Below, one piece after another: positions 1 to 7,176 of a stretch of DNA of 8,308 nt. The DNA lies in assembly GCA_030156305.1 (NCBI GenBank), contig JASGMZ010000132.1, positions 1 through 8,308 on the forward strand, read 5' to 3'. Below the pieces are notes generated by a model. The model was given only the letters and a program-made list of their open reading frames with translations, had not been told where the DNA came from and searched no databases. Source of the DNA: Bacteroidales bacterium (GTDB lineage: Bacteria; Bacteroidota; Bacteroidia; Bacteroidales; UBA12077). Made by a program: the position numbers and the translations under genes. The number at the start of each line of letters is the position of its first letter. Within the stretch, counting starts at the first letter, position 1.

Positions 1-11
1 ATTTAACGAAC

Positions 12-200
12 ACCTTTAAAATATAATTATTGTAAGTAAATGAGGAAAAAACTTTCAATGATACAGCAAAATTTCTAATTTCTAATTTCTGATTTCAAAA
101 TACTAATAATTACAAATTTCGAATTTCAAATTTCAAATTACTGATTTTTCTAAAAACATAAGTAACTGAAAATAAATTAATTACTAAAATATAAACAGAT
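12..200. repeat. Long direct repeat, copy A (AT-rich, heptamer-bearing)
   Basis: This 189-bp AT-rich segment recurs at 428-610 with about nine of ten bases matching by eye and a few small indels. Both copies begin ACCTTTAAAATATAATTATT and end AATATAAACAGAT. The middle holds degenerate 7-bp units: TTTC recurs at 72, 79, 86 and 93, and again, after a 3-base phase slip, at 117, 124 and 131. A 12-codon ORF (40-78) is present in both copies, but two of its codons differ by amino-acid changes, so coding is unlikely. There are no transposase fragments. It could be a non-autonomous element or a dispersed intergenic repeat of the kind seen in Bacteroidota genomes; the sequence does not decide this. 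Confidence 0.85.
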
Positions 201-231
201 AAAAATGTAAATTTATTGCATCTGATTTTTA

Positions 232-330
232 CTCCGTGAAACTCTGTGATAACCTCTGTGTCCTCTGTGTTTAAAAAATAATGTGTTTTACCACAGAGTT
301 ACACAGAGTATGGCTCAGCGTAACACAGAG
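232..330. repeat. Multi-rung CTCTGTG / CACAGAG inverted repeat (hairpin)
   Basis: The left arm has CTCCGTG at 232-238 and CTCTGTG at 242-248, 254-260 and 263-269. The right arm has the exact complement CACAGAG at 292-298, 302-308 and 324-330. The pairings 263-269 with 292-298, 254-260 with 302-308, and 242-248 with 324-330 give a nested imperfect stem around an AT-rich loop of about 22 bases (270-291). The arms read much the same on either strand. The motif resembles a CTCTGTG-type intergenic repeat I recall from many environmental bacterial genomes, but I cannot verify its distribution. It is not a classic terminator, because no T-run follows either arm and the loop is large. It lies in the spacer between the two long direct repeat copies. 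Confidence 0.7.
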
Positions 331-380
331 TAATGAAACACCCATGAGCTAACGCACACACAAGGGAATGATTATATAAC

Positions 381-408
381 GAAACTTGAAATTTGAAACT
401 TGAACTTA
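381..408. repeat. Heptamer repeat in reverse orientation (GAAANTT units)
   Basis: Four consecutive 7-bp units read GAAACTT, GAAATTT, GAAACTT and GAACTTA. They are essentially the reverse complement of the AAATTTC-type heptamers in the two long repeat copies (114-134 and 523-543). The same 7-bp family is therefore present in both orientations within 600 bp and could pair across the cluster. No coding content was seen from 331 to 427. Confidence 0.6.
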
Positions 409-427
409 GCGAAGCGATATCACAAAT

Positions 428-610
428 ACCTTTAAAATATAATTATTGTGAGTAAATGAGGAAAAAACCTTCTATGATACACCAAAATTTCTAATTTCTA
501 ATTTCTGATTTCAAATTACTAATAATTTCGAATTTCGAATTTCTGATTACAAATTTTTCCAAAAAACATACGTAACTGAAGATGAATTAATTACTAAAAT
601 ATAAACAGAT
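428..610. repeat. Long direct repeat, copy B
   Basis: This is the second copy of the segment at 12-200, 183 bp long. Offset from start to start is 416 bp. TTTC heptamer anchors fall at 488, 495, 502 and 509, then at 526, 533 and 540. Differences from copy A are concentrated in the heptamer part, where whole units and single bases have been gained or lost, as expected from slippage. The right end, at 610, is about ten bases upstream of the first recognisable codons of the DUF190 remnant. An in-frame stop (TAA, 602-604) inside the repeat closes that frame upstream. Confidence 0.85.
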
Positions 611-619
611 GAATATAAT

Positions 620-833
620 ATGGATGTTCGTAAAGTTTTAGAATTTGGTGCCCGATTTGTTATTCATTCCTCAAAATTTTGGGAACTAACCGAAAAACTG
701 CCTATGATTATTGAAATAGTTGATGAAAAATAGAAAAATTTTATCATCAAATTGAACTTATGCTCAAAAAATATCTAAAGGCTTTATGGGAACAATTGAT
801 CCGGTGAATGTATATATAAAGCAGGCAACAAAA
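620..833 (+). pseudogene. DUF190 (COG1993, PII-like) gene remnant, 5'-truncated with two frameshifts
   Basis: The sequence reads in three frames that join into one DUF190-like C-terminal half. Frame one (620-733) gives GARFVIHSSKFWELTEKLP followed by MIIEIVDEK and a TAG stop. Adding one A to the A5 run at 726-730 continues it as IEKFYHQIELMLKKYLK (to 780). A second one-base loss near 778-782 moves to GFMGTIDPVNVYIKQ (from 780). The pattern IHS..F.ELTE.LP..IEIVD..EKI followed by G....I.PVNVY is what I recall for DUF190, small PII-like-fold proteins often encoded beside the fluoride channel CrcB. Intact members are about 100-120 residues, so roughly the first 40-50 are missing. No crcB is in the window. 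Both shifts lie at short homopolymers, so sequencing error could explain them, but not the missing 5' part. The family call is from memory of the motif; the original stop codon is uncertain. Confidence 0.6.
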
Positions 834-843
834 AATAATTTTA

Positions 844-1863
844 TTAATATACAAACCGGGCAACCGGAGCAATATCCTGGGCAGCGAATTCTTTATTTTG
901 ATATTTATAATACCCTGTAATCCCAATCATTGCAGCATTATCGGTTGTAAACTTAAATTCAGGAATAAAAGTTTCCCAACCATTTTTTTTAGCTTCTTGA
1001 ATGAATGTATTGCGTAATCCGGAATTAGCAGAAACACCTCCAGCAACAGCAATTTGTTTAATTCCTGTTTGTTTCGATGCCAATACTAACTTTTCCATTA
1101 AAATATCGATAATAGTATATTGTATACTGGCACACAGATCATTCATATTATTTTTTACAAAGTCAGCGTCTTTTTTCATCTCATCTCTAATAAAATATAA
1201 AAACGAAGTTTTTAAACCGCTAAAGCTATAATCTAAGTCTTTAATTTTAGGTTTGTTAAAGGTAAAAGCTTCTTTATTTCCCAGTTTAGCATTTTTATCA
1301 ATCACAGGGCCACCCGGATAAGGCAAGCCAATTACTTTTGCACATTTATCAAAGGCTTCACCGGCAGCATCATCAATAGTTTGTCCAATAATTTGCATAT
1401 CCAAATAGTCTTTAACCACAACAATTTGCGTATGCCCCCCCGAAACCAATAAACATAAAAAAGGGAATTCCGGTTGTTTATTTTCTTTTTCAAATTGTTT
1501 AATAAAATGAACTAAGATATGCGCTTGTAAGTGATTAACCTCAACCAAAGGAATATCCATAGCTAAAGCAAAAGATTTTGCAAAGGATGTGCCTACCAGC
1601 AAAGAACCTAACAACCCAGGGCCACGGGTAAAAGCAACAGCACTAACCTCCTCTTTGCGAACACCAGCTGTTTTTAACGCCTGGTCTACTACAGGGATGA
1701 TATTTTGTTGATGAGCCCTAGAAGCCAATTCGGGCACGACTCCCCCGTAAGCCTTATGAACATCCTGATTTGCAATATAATTCGATAAAATATACCCGTC
1801 TTTAATCACAGCTGCAGATGTGTCATCACACGATGATTCAATTCCTAATATTATAGTGCTCAT
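844..1863 (-). CDS. tsaD: tRNA N6-adenosine threonylcarbamoyltransferase TsaD
   Basis: TsaD transfers the threonylcarbamoyl group from threonylcarbamoyl-AMP to A37 of ANN-decoding tRNAs (t6A), working in the cytoplasm with TsaB and TsaE; TsaC makes the donor. The 339-residue length is normal for the family. The ASKHA-fold signatures are all visible: ILGIESSCDDTSAA at 5-18, the metal-binding histidines 111 and 115 in NHLQAH, the nucleotide-binding SGGHTQIV at 141-148, GEAFDK at 168-173, FSGLK at 214-218, AGGVSAN at 274-280, and the metal-ligand aspartate 308 in TTDNAAM. The ATG at 1863 gives the canonical N-terminus. No Shine-Dalgarno sequence precedes it, as usual in Bacteroidota. It is divergent from tamB, a pairing I recall from other Bacteroidota. 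Its 3' end converges on the DUF190 remnant with no clear hairpin terminator between them. No key residue is missing, so it should be functional. Confidence 0.97.
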   Translation of the reverse strand: MSTIILGIESSCDDTSAAVIKDGYILSNYIANQDVHKAYGGVVPELASRAHQQNIIPVVDQALKTAGVRKEEVSAVAFTRGPGLLGSLLVGTSFAKSFALAMDIPLVEVNHLQAHILVHFIKQFEKENKQPEFPFLCLLVSGGHTQIVVVKDYLDMQIIGQTIDDAAGEAFDKCAKVIGLPYPGGPVIDKNAKLGNKEAFTFNKPKIKDLDYSFSGLKTSFLYFIRDEMKKDADFVKNNMNDLCASIQYTIIDILMEKLVLASKQTGIKQIAVAGGVSANSGLRNTFIQEAKKNGWETFIPEFKFTTDNAAMIGITGYYKYQNKEFAAQDIAPVARFVY

Positions 1864-1922
1864 TTATTCTGTGGATTTTAATATTTTTATAATTTTTTTT
1901 AGTTCTTTTGCGTTAGGTAATT

Positions 1923-1928
1923 AAAGGG
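1923..1928 (+). promoter_or_regulatory. Shine-Dalgarno-like AAAGGG deciding the tamB start
   Basis: AAAGGG lies seven bases before the ATT codon at 1936, the ideal spacing for pairing with the 16S rRNA 3' end. No comparable purine-rich site precedes tsaD, exbB, exbD or the tonB gene here. Its presence in front of the only gene without a standard start codon supports initiation at 1936. The match is short and could be chance in purine-rich sequence. Confidence 0.45.
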
Positions 1929-1936
1929 CAAAAGTA
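1929..1936 (-). promoter_or_regulatory. Putative Bacteroidota -7 promoter element for tsaD
   Basis: On the minus strand this reads TACTTTTG, an exact fit to the Bacteroidota primary sigma factor -7 consensus TAnnTTTG. Transcription would start near 1922-1924 and give a 5' leader of about 60 bases before the tsaD ATG. No good TTTG -33 element is seen 19-21 bases upstream, so the support is the -7 box and its position only. Confidence 0.45.
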
Positions 1937-4900
1937 TTAAAAAATTATATAAAATATTAATCATTGTTTTACTGGTTATTTTTATTGTTATACCAGCAAC
2001 AGCCTACTTTGTTTTACAAAATAACAACGTACAAACTTATATTACCCAAAAAGTCGCAAAAACAGTATCAGAAAATTTGAATGCCAAATTCCAGGTCGAA
2101 TCGGTTAATTATCGATTTTTTAACAAAGTAGTTCTAAAAAATGTTTTTATTGAAGATCAACAAGAAGATTCGTTATTATTTGCAAAGGAATTAATTGCCA
2201 ATTTAAGAAGCATAGACTCCAAAAAAAGAGAAATTGATTTTAACAATATCAACCTCTTAAATGCACGATTTTATCTAAACAAAACCGATTCGCTGGCTCC
2301 GGTTAATCTTAAATTTATTATAGATGCAATTAAACGCGACAGTACCAATACGAAACCCCGATGGGAGATTAATTTTAGAAATATTGAACTGCATCAAACT
2401 GTTTTTCGTTATAGAAGTTACAAAGAGATTAACAGAAGCAATAGTATAGATTTCAGCAATTTGATTTGTTATATTGATGATTTGGATGTTCGAAACCTGA
2501 CAGTAAAAAATAAAGTGGTAAATTTCTATATTAAGAACCTAAAATTTACGGAACAATCAGGTTTTAAAGTTTACAATTTAAAAACAAATATGAGTATTGG
2601 AAAACAACACATGTTGTTTAAAAATATAAAAATCAGAACACCCAACTCTTTTATCTACTCCGACTCATTATCGTTTATCCATAATGATTTTGAAGATTAC
2701 AAAAAGTTTACCGAATTGGTTAACCTTGATTTTACATTCCAAGAATCTAATATTAGTTTTAATGATATTCAATACTTCTCGCCTAAATTGAGCAATATTG
2801 ATTTAAATCTTGTCGTTTCTGGACGAATTCACGGAAGAATTAATTCACTTAAAGGAAAAGATGTTAAATTTCAGGTTGGTAACCAAACCGAACTAATTAC
2901 AGATTTTGACTTTAACGGATTGCCAAACATTAATGAAACATTTATATATGCAAACTTCAAAAAATTTAAAACGGCTATTAAAGATTTTGAAATTATCAAT
3001 AAATTTACAGCAGGAAGTAAAAAATTTACTATCCCTCAAAATCTAAATACACTGGGTGTAATAAATTATGAAGGAATCTTTACCGGATTTATGGATGATT
3101 TTGTTACCTATGGAAACTTTATCACGGATTTAGGCAATATTTCTACCGACTTATCTTTAAAACCTGACACATCACAAACACTTGCTTTTAATGGAAAATT
3201 AGCAACTACGGACTTTAGGGTTGGAAAATTAATTAATAATAGTGAAACCATTGGTAAAATTACGATGAATGCACAAATTAAGGGAGTGATTGGTAGAGAT
3301 AAAACCATAAAAGCAAATACGGAAGGTGTTATTCAAAACATTTTAATCAACAACTATAATTATCAAAATATTATTCTCGATGGATATTTAACTGAAAAAA
3401 CGTATGATGGTATTTTAAGTATTAGCGACCCAAATATAGCGTTAGATTTTATCGGAAACATTGATTTTTCAACTGAAGTTCCTGTTTTTAATTTTACAGC
3501 TAATGTACCTAAAGCCAAATTATACGGACTAAATATTGACCCAAAAGATACTTCTGCTTTATTATCTTTTAATGTTAATGCTAATTTTACAGGAATAAAC
3601 TTAGACAATGCGGTAGGCGAAATTAATTTTTCAAAAACAAACCTAACGAAACTCAACGAAACGATACATTTTGATACCTTAAAAATTATTGCAGAACAAT
3701 TCCCGGACACACATAAAATTACCTTAAAATCTGATTATATCGATGCAATGTTAACAGGAAGCTACCAACCGTCAACCATTTTGCAGTCGATGCAAAATCT
3801 GTTTTTTACTTATATGCCTGCTTTAATAAAGAATCCAACAGACACATTAACAAATAAGTTTTCGAATAATTTCCAACTTAATGTAGATTTAAAAGACACA
3901 AAACTTTTAACGTATTTTTTTCTTCCATCGATTAAAATAAGCGATAGCGCAAAAGTTAATATACAATACCAGGAACCTCAGAAACAACTTATTTTAAGTG
4001 CACTTGCCGAAAAAGCATCCTTTAAGAAGCATACTTTCGATCAACTATCTATAAAAGCTATTTCAAACGATAGTATTTTTACCATATCAACAAAAACAAA
4101 AAGTATTCTGCTAAACAATCAAATATATCTTGAAAATTTTAAAACTACCTCGATTACAAATCAAAACGATATTCATCTAAAAGTCGATTGGGATAATAAC
4201 GATGAAAAAGATGAATACAACGGAAAGATTATAGCTTCAACGATTATAAAACAAAAAGAAGCATACGATGATCCCACCTTTAATATCACCGTTTTACCCT
4301 CAAAAATAATTGTACAAGATTCACTTTGGAATATTCATAAATCAACCTTAAAAATTGATTCCACCGCTTTTGCCATTGATAACTTTACCATTAATCATAA
4401 AAATCAATACCTTAGGGTCAATGGGAAAATATCAGAGAATACAGAAGATTCCCTATTTTTAAGTTTCTCCGATATCAATCTTTCACATATTAATATTTTG
4501 ACACAAAATAAAAAACTTGAATTTGATGGGAGGATTAACGGGAATGCAAGCTTTTCAAGCCTTTACCAAAATCCGTTATTTCATTCAGAAATTTCGGTAA
4601 ATCATTTAAAATTAAACAACCAAAAACTAGGCTATATGCAAATCTTTACAACCTGGTTAGAAGACAAAAAAGCCATTAAGATTGATGCATATACACAACA
4701 AGACGATATAAAAAATTTAACAATTTCGGGTAATTATTTTCCGGTAGATCAAACAATCGATTTTGATATCCATTCAAAACAACTTAATCTTTCTATCCTT
4801 AATCCATTTCTCAGCAATTTTGCCTACGATATATCAGGGAAATCCTCAGGAAATGTTAAAGTAAATGGAATATTAAAAAAACCCGTATTTAACGGTAATT

Positions 4901-6378
4901 TGGAACTAAATAATGCTAGCATGGGCATCGATTTTATTAAAACAAAATATTATTTTACAACCGAAACAAAAATTGAAAATAATACGTTACTTTTTAATCG
5001 TTTTAAAATTTTAGACCAGCAAGATAATCAAGCATTTACGAATGGATATGTTAAATTCGGGCCACAAAAAAACATCCTTTATAATTTTGATATCAATACG
5101 GATAATATTATGGCCTTAAACACAACGGGTATTGATAACGAAAATTTTTACGGAACAGCATTTATGTCGGGAGTAATTAATATTTCCGGGAGTAATTCGG
5201 GCAATGTTTTTATGGATATTTCGGGCAGAACAGAACGTAATACAAAAATAAATATTCCATTGTCAAAATCAAGCTCAGCCGAAGAATCAGGGTTTGTTAG
5301 ATTTATTAACACTCAAAAAACTTCAGAAGAATTAATAGATGATTATAATATTGATCTTTCCGGATTTCGTTTAAATTTTGACCTTGAAGTCACTCCAGAG
5401 GCAGAAGCCCTTTTAATTTTCGATTCCAAAATCGGGGATATCATACAAGCACGGGGCACAGGAAATTTAAAAATGGAAATTGATGCTAACAATAACTTTA
5501 ATATGTTTGGTGATTACTCCATTGAAGAAGGGGATTATCTGTTTACATTACAAAATGTGATTAATAAAAAATTTGAAATTAAACGTGGAGGGACCATTTT
5601 GTGGAGCGGTGCTCCATATAATGCAAATATTGATATTGAAGCCATATATAATTTACGAACCCAATTAACCAATTTATTCCCCGAAGACTCAACAGATTTT
5701 TATCGTAGAAGAATTCCTGTTGAATGCCAAATTTATTTAAGCGACAATTTAATGAACCCTAATATCCGTTTCGATATCAATTTACCAACTGCAGATGACG
5801 AAATTAATACCCGGGTTAAATCAACCATTAATACACAGGAAAAACTAAACAAGCAATTTTTATCTTTATTGGTTCTTAATTCATTTATGCCTGAACAACA
5901 GCAGGGTACAGAAAGCTATCTGGCCCAAAGCGGAACATCCGGATTAGGTTCTGTTACCACAAGCGAGCTTTTATCCAATCAACTTAGCCACTGGCTTTCA
6001 CAAATTAGCGAAGAATGGGATATTGGTGTAAACTATAGGCCAGGAGACGAAATCAGCCGCGACCAGGTAGAGGTTGCTCTTTCTACGCAGCTTTTAAACG
6101 ATCGGGTTAGCATCAACGGGAATGTGGGTTACGGAGGACAAACAACCGAACAAACAACCAATATAGTAGGTGATTTCAGGGTAGATGTGAAATTAACAAA
6201 AAACGGAAAACTTCGATTAAAAGCATTTAACGAGTCTAACGATCGTATTTTATACGAAAATGCCCCTTATACACAAGGTGTAGGTATATTTTACAGAGAA
6301 GAATTTAACTCTTTTTCAGAGTTACTGGACCAGTTTTGGAACAATTTTAGCAGCACGAAAAAAGATAAAGAAAATTAA
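1936..6378 (+). CDS. tamB: TamB-like translocation/assembly module protein (AsmA/DUF490 family), probable ATT start
   Basis: This is a large inner-membrane-anchored periplasmic protein expected to form a long beta-taco groove between the two membranes, aiding outer-membrane protein assembly or phospholipid transfer with a BamA-family partner (TamA, or the lipoprotein TamL in Bacteroidota). From 1936 it is 1480 residues, typical for Bacteroidota. A KKLYK start leads into one hydrophobic helix at about 6-28. Next come the family block RFFNKVVLKNVFIEDQQ (60-76), long alternating beta-strand sequence, YEGIFTGF (378-385), and the conserved C-terminal DUF490 region from about 1119, with EEGDYLFTLQN (from 1197) and WSGAPYNA (1223-1230). 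The frame opens after a TAA at 1918-1920 and has no ATG or GTG; the first TTG (2077) would delete the anchor helix. ATT at 1936 behind AAAGGG is therefore preferred. An assembly error removing the start codon is the alternative. The family call is firm; the exact start is not. Partner choice is inferred from the family. Confidence 0.88.
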   Translation: MKKLYKILIIVLLVIFIVIPATAYFVLQNNNVQTYITQKVAKTVSENLNAKFQVESVNYRFFNKVVLKNVFIEDQQEDSLLFAKELIANLRSIDSKKREIDFNNINLLNARFYLNKTDSLAPVNLKFIIDAIKRDSTNTKPRWEINFRNIELHQTVFRYRSYKEINRSNSIDFSNLICYIDDLDVRNLTVKNKVVNFYIKNLKFTEQSGFKVYNLKTNMSIGKQHMLFKNIKIRTPNSFIYSDSLSFIHNDFEDYKKFTELVNLDFTFQESNISFNDIQYFSPKLSNIDLNLVVSGRIHGRINSLKGKDVKFQVGNQTELITDFDFNGLPNINETFIYANFKKFKTAIKDFEIINKFTAGSKKFTIPQNLNTLGVINYEGIFTGFMDDFVTYGNFITDLGNISTDLSLKPDTSQTLAFNGKLATTDFRVGKLINNSETIGKITMNAQIKGVIGRDKTIKANTEGVIQNILINNYNYQNIILDGYLTEKTYDGILSISDPNIALDFIGNIDFSTEVPVFNFTANVPKAKLYGLNIDPKDTSALLSFNVNANFTGINLDNAVGEINFSKTNLTKLNETIHFDTLKIIAEQFPDTHKITLKSDYIDAMLTGSYQPSTILQSMQNLFFTYMPALIKNPTDTLTNKFSNNFQLNVDLKDTKLLTYFFLPSIKISDSAKVNIQYQEPQKQLILSALAEKASFKKHTFDQLSIKAISNDSIFTISTKTKSILLNNQIYLENFKTTSITNQNDIHLKVDWDNNDEKDEYNGKIIASTIIKQKEAYDDPTFNITVLPSKIIVQDSLWNIHKSTLKIDSTAFAIDNFTINHKNQYLRVNGKISENTEDSLFLSFSDINLSHINILTQNKKLEFDGRINGNASFSSLYQNPLFHSEISVNHLKLNNQKLGYMQIFTTWLEDKKAIKIDAYTQQDDIKNLTISGNYFPVDQTIDFDIHSKQLNLSILNPFLSNFAYDISGKSSGNVKVNGILKKPVFNGNLELNNASMGIDFIKTKYYFTTETKIENNTLLFNRFKILDQQDNQAFTNGYVKFGPQKNILYNFDINTDNIMALNTTGIDNENFYGTAFMSGVINISGSNSGNVFMDISGRTERNTKINIPLSKSSSAEESGFVRFINTQKTSEELIDDYNIDLSGFRLNFDLEVTPEAEALLIFDSKIGDIIQARGTGNLKMEIDANNNFNMFGDYSIEEGDYLFTLQNVINKKFEIKRGGTILWSGAPYNANIDIEAIYNLRTQLTNLFPEDSTDFYRRRIPVECQIYLSDNLMNPNIRFDINLPTADDEINTRVKSTINTQEKLNKQFLSLLVLNSFMPEQQQGTESYLAQSGTSGLGSVTTSELLSNQLSHWLSQISEEWDIGVNYRPGDEISRDQVEVALSTQLLNDRVSINGNVGYGGQTTEQTTNIVGDFRVDVKLTKNGKLRLKAFNESNDRILYENAPYTQGVGIFYREEFNSFSELLDQFWNNFSSTKKDKEN

Positions 6379-6398
6379 ATAGAAATTTAAAGTATTTT

Positions 6399-6406
6399 TA
6401 CCTTTG
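6399..6406 (+). promoter_or_regulatory. Putative -7 promoter element for exbB-exbD-tonB
   Basis: TACCTTTG matches the Bacteroidota -7 consensus TAnnTTTG exactly and sits in the 83-bp gap after tamB. It would start a transcript near 6412 with a leader of about 50 bases before the exbB ATG. A -33 TTTG is not evident. No terminator hairpin separates tamB from this site, so read-through from tamB is also possible. Confidence 0.5.
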
Positions 6407-6461
6407 AAAATATTTTTAATAAAATTTTAACATTTATAAACTGAGTTAATTAAAATATTAT

Positions 6462-7160
6462 ATGGAAAAGTTATTATTATTACTGCAAATAAATGTTACC
6501 GACAGCATTGCTACGGCCAACGAAGAAGCAGGAGAGTTAACCTTATCATACTGGGAGCTTTCACTTAAAGGCGGATGGATAATGATTCCTATCGTTATTC
6601 TTTCCATTGTGGCTGTCTATATATTTATAGAACGTTACTTTGCCATAAAAAAAGCATCCCAAACCGATGTTAATTTTATGAATAAAATAAAAGATTATAT
6701 CCATGATGATAAATTAGATTCGGCAATGGCTCTTTGTCAATCAACCGACAGCCCTGTGGCACGGATGATTGAAAAAGGATTGCAGCGTATAGGGCGTCCA
6801 CTGAATGATATTAATGCAGCCATAGAAAATGTAGGAAACTTAGAAATTTCTAAATTAGAGAAAAGTTTACCAACACTCGCTACTGCTGCGGGAGCAGCGC
6901 CTATGATGGGTTTTTTAGGAACAGTTATGGGAATGATTAGAGCTTTTTACGATATGGCTAACGCTGGAAACAATATCGATGTTGCTTTATTATCCAATGG
7001 AATATATACAGCAATGGTTACTACTGTAGCAGGCCTTATGGTGGGTATTATAGCTTACCTTGCCTATAATATTTTAGTGGCTAAAATTGAAAAAGTGATT
7101 TTTCAGCTAGAAGCAAATACTTCTGAATTCATGGATTTATTATACGAACCGGTTGAATAA
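6462..7160 (+). CDS. exbB: ExbB/TolQ/MotA-family proton channel subunit
   Basis: This is the multimeric inner-membrane channel subunit of the TonB energising complex. Its pore surrounds ExbD helices and couples proton flow to TonB movement. The 232 residues show the standard three-helix plan: TM1 at about 38-57 (GGWIMIPIVILSIVAVYIFI), a cytoplasmic helical domain at about 60-135, TM2 at about 136-160 with the family signature GFLGTVMGMI (150-159), and TM3 at about 180-206 (TAMVTTVAGLMVGIIAYLAY). The ATG at 6462 gives a short hydrophobic then acidic N-terminal tail of about 35 residues, usual in Bacteroidota members. It is followed after 16 bp by exbD, so the two are almost certainly co-transcribed. 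TolQ of a Tol-Pal system is an alternative, but the TonB-type protein two genes downstream favours ExbB. Confidence 0.92.
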   Translation: MEKLLLLLQINVTDSIATANEEAGELTLSYWELSLKGGWIMIPIVILSIVAVYIFIERYFAIKKASQTDVNFMNKIKDYIHDDKLDSAMALCQSTDSPVARMIEKGLQRIGRPLNDINAAIENVGNLEISKLEKSLPTLATAAGAAPMMGFLGTVMGMIRAFYDMANAGNNIDVALLSNGIYTAMVTTVAGLMVGIIAYLAYNILVAKIEKVIFQLEANTSEFMDLLYEPVE

Positions 7161-7176
7161 TTAAAACAACCCTATT

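Noticed and set aside
40..78. 12-codon ORF repeated in both long repeat copies (MRKKLSMIQQNF and MRKKPSMIHQNF)
   Set aside because: Too short. Two of three codon differences between the copies change the amino acid, so no sign of selection for coding. It is kept only because the whole repeat is kept.
232..330. Rho-independent terminator for tsaD
   Set aside because: The hairpin is over 500 bases beyond the tsaD stop, has a large loop and is not followed by a T-run on the minus strand.
12..610. CRISPR array
   Set aside because: There are only two long copies separated by a single 227-bp spacer; the short heptamers have no unique spacers and no cas genes are present.
1001..1231. Plus-strand ORF of 76 codons
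   Set aside because: It lies wholly antisense within tsaD, whose frame is fully conserved. The translation has no family resemblance.
1903..1910. TTCTTTTG as a plus-strand -7 promoter for tamB
   Set aside because: It misses the key A of TAnnTTTG and no -33 element is placed correctly; evidence too weak to list.
1854..1924. GTG-started short frame leading toward the tamB start, considered as a leader peptide or upstream tamB exon-like start
   Set aside because: It overlaps the tsaD 5' end antisense, ends at TAA 1922-1924 in a different frame from tamB, and has no ribosome site.
3108..3308. Minus-strand ORF of 66 codons
   Set aside because: Antisense to the continuous tamB frame, with low-complexity hydrophobic translation typical of a shadow frame.
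3363..3710. Minus-strand ORF of 115 codons
   Set aside because: Antisense to tamB with no recognisable motif; tamB beta-strand sequence continues unbroken across it.
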